DNA of 64,000 nucleotides from Antonospora locustae (Eukaryota; Microsporidia): NCBI GenBank assembly GCA_007674295.1, contig CM017451.1, positions 148,036 to 212,035 of the forward strand, read 5' to 3'. Shown piece by piece: positions 63,530 to 64,000 of this stretch (position 1 is its first letter; each line of letters starts with the position of its first letter). The notes under the pieces were generated by a model. It saw only the letters and a program-made list of their open reading frames with translations, ran no database searches and was not told where the DNA came from. The position numbers and the translations under genes were made by a program.

Positions 63530-64000
63530 CTACAGAAACCACCACGTGTGTGATGGAGGGAGGTCGTCTGCATGTCCTTCACGGTCTGAGCAACCCTCGT
63601 CGGAGTCCTGCTCGTCGTGCCACTTGTCAATGATGTCGTCCAACAGCTCAATGCTCTCATGGAGATAGGCGTCTGCAAACTTGGTTGAGAGTGTAGTCGA
63701 TTCAACCGGAAACTGGCTGTAGTCGTCAACTAGAAACTGCAGTGCTGACCTTCTTTTCAGCGTTCCCGTTTCCAGTCTTGTTCTGGATTTGCAGGCATGT
63801 TCTTATGCTGAATTTTATGGGTTGGAGGGCATGCACCATAAGAGCACCAATCTTTCTTCTGTCTTCTTCTTCGAAGCTGTCCTTCTGCTTGCCTATTCGA
63901 AAAATAAGCCCGAGAATCTCGTCAGCCTTAGCGTAGATCTTCAATACGTTAGACTGCGAACTGTATTCAGCCGTTCTGATCTCTTCTAAGCAATCAATAA
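63530..64000 (-). CDS. 3' part of an unrecognised gene, apparent frameshift, 5' end outside window
   Basis: From the window edge the minus strand reads IDCLEEIRTAEYSSQSNVLK, then YAKADEILGLIFRIGKQKDS, HALQPIKFSIRTCLQIQ, and stops at 63726-63728. A second minus frame, open from 63802 down to a stop at 63530-63532, reads RLETGTLKRRSALQFLVDDY and then an acidic tail (IELLDDIIDKWHDEQDSDEG). The two overlap at 63729-63802 and together look like one protein with a helical body and acidic C terminus, interrupted by one extra base. I do not recognise it. It is not part of the LRR families, so the array appears to end here. Confidence 0.5.

Overview
The window reads as a microsporidian nuclear genome segment. 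The evidence is compact, mostly intronless genes, about one per 1.4 kb in the first 45 kb, with short intergenic gaps and strongly reduced versions of universal eukaryotic proteins. Examples are a 956-residue SPT6, a DNA polymerase delta without the usual N-terminal extension, a 137-residue coiled-coil protein and a 189-residue SF3B4. Many start codons have a C-run (CC, CCC or CCCC) directly or a few bases upstream. Both ribosomal-protein genes also have an AAATTT-type block there. I used these motifs to choose many starts. I cannot name the species.

From 1 to 44.9 kb lies a core gene block: translation and tRNA genes (uS5, eS17, FRS2, DUS1, MOD5, POP4), transcription and chromatin (SPT6, an ARID4-like protein, homeodomain, MADS and HSF-receiver factors), mRNA metabolism (DCP2, SF3B4), proteasome and ubiquitin (RPT2, a CTLH/GID8-like protein), DNA synthesis (thymidine kinase, RNR2, POL3) and the secretory/endosomal pathway (a GOS1-type SNARE, an L-type lectin, a VPS9 Rab5-GEF, an SLC35B-type transporter, an ITFG1-like protein). 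Scattered among them are lineage-specific secreted proteins (1033, 935 and 406 residues) and a decayed RING-finger gene.

From about 46 to 63.3 kb is a very different accessory region, a tandem segmental array. Its unit is [family B gene, plus strand: signal peptide, 23-residue LRRs and, where intact, a C-terminal NEL-like domain] - [about 205 bp leader] - [family A gene, plus strand: signal peptide, three BTB-like modules and 51-residue ribonuclease-inhibitor-like LRR units] - [spacer that can hold family C, a cysteine-rich membrane protein on the minus strand]. There are four substantial A copies, two B copies, one C copy, and relics of one further A, one further B and one further C. Two spacer copies of about 318 bp differ at only two positions, so the array is recent or homogenised. 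Several members carry single-base frameshifts or large deletions.

The most notable item is the C-terminal domain of the longest family B gene (57608-60169). It has the architecture of bacterial LRR-NEL E3 ubiquitin ligases and a Cys-Pro-Asp motif of the CxD type. If confirmed, this would be a secreted LRR-NEL ligase family in a eukaryotic intracellular parasite, next to a second LRR family with BTB-like (cullin-adaptor-like) modules. The right edge (63530-64000) holds the 3' part of another, non-array gene with an apparent frameshift.
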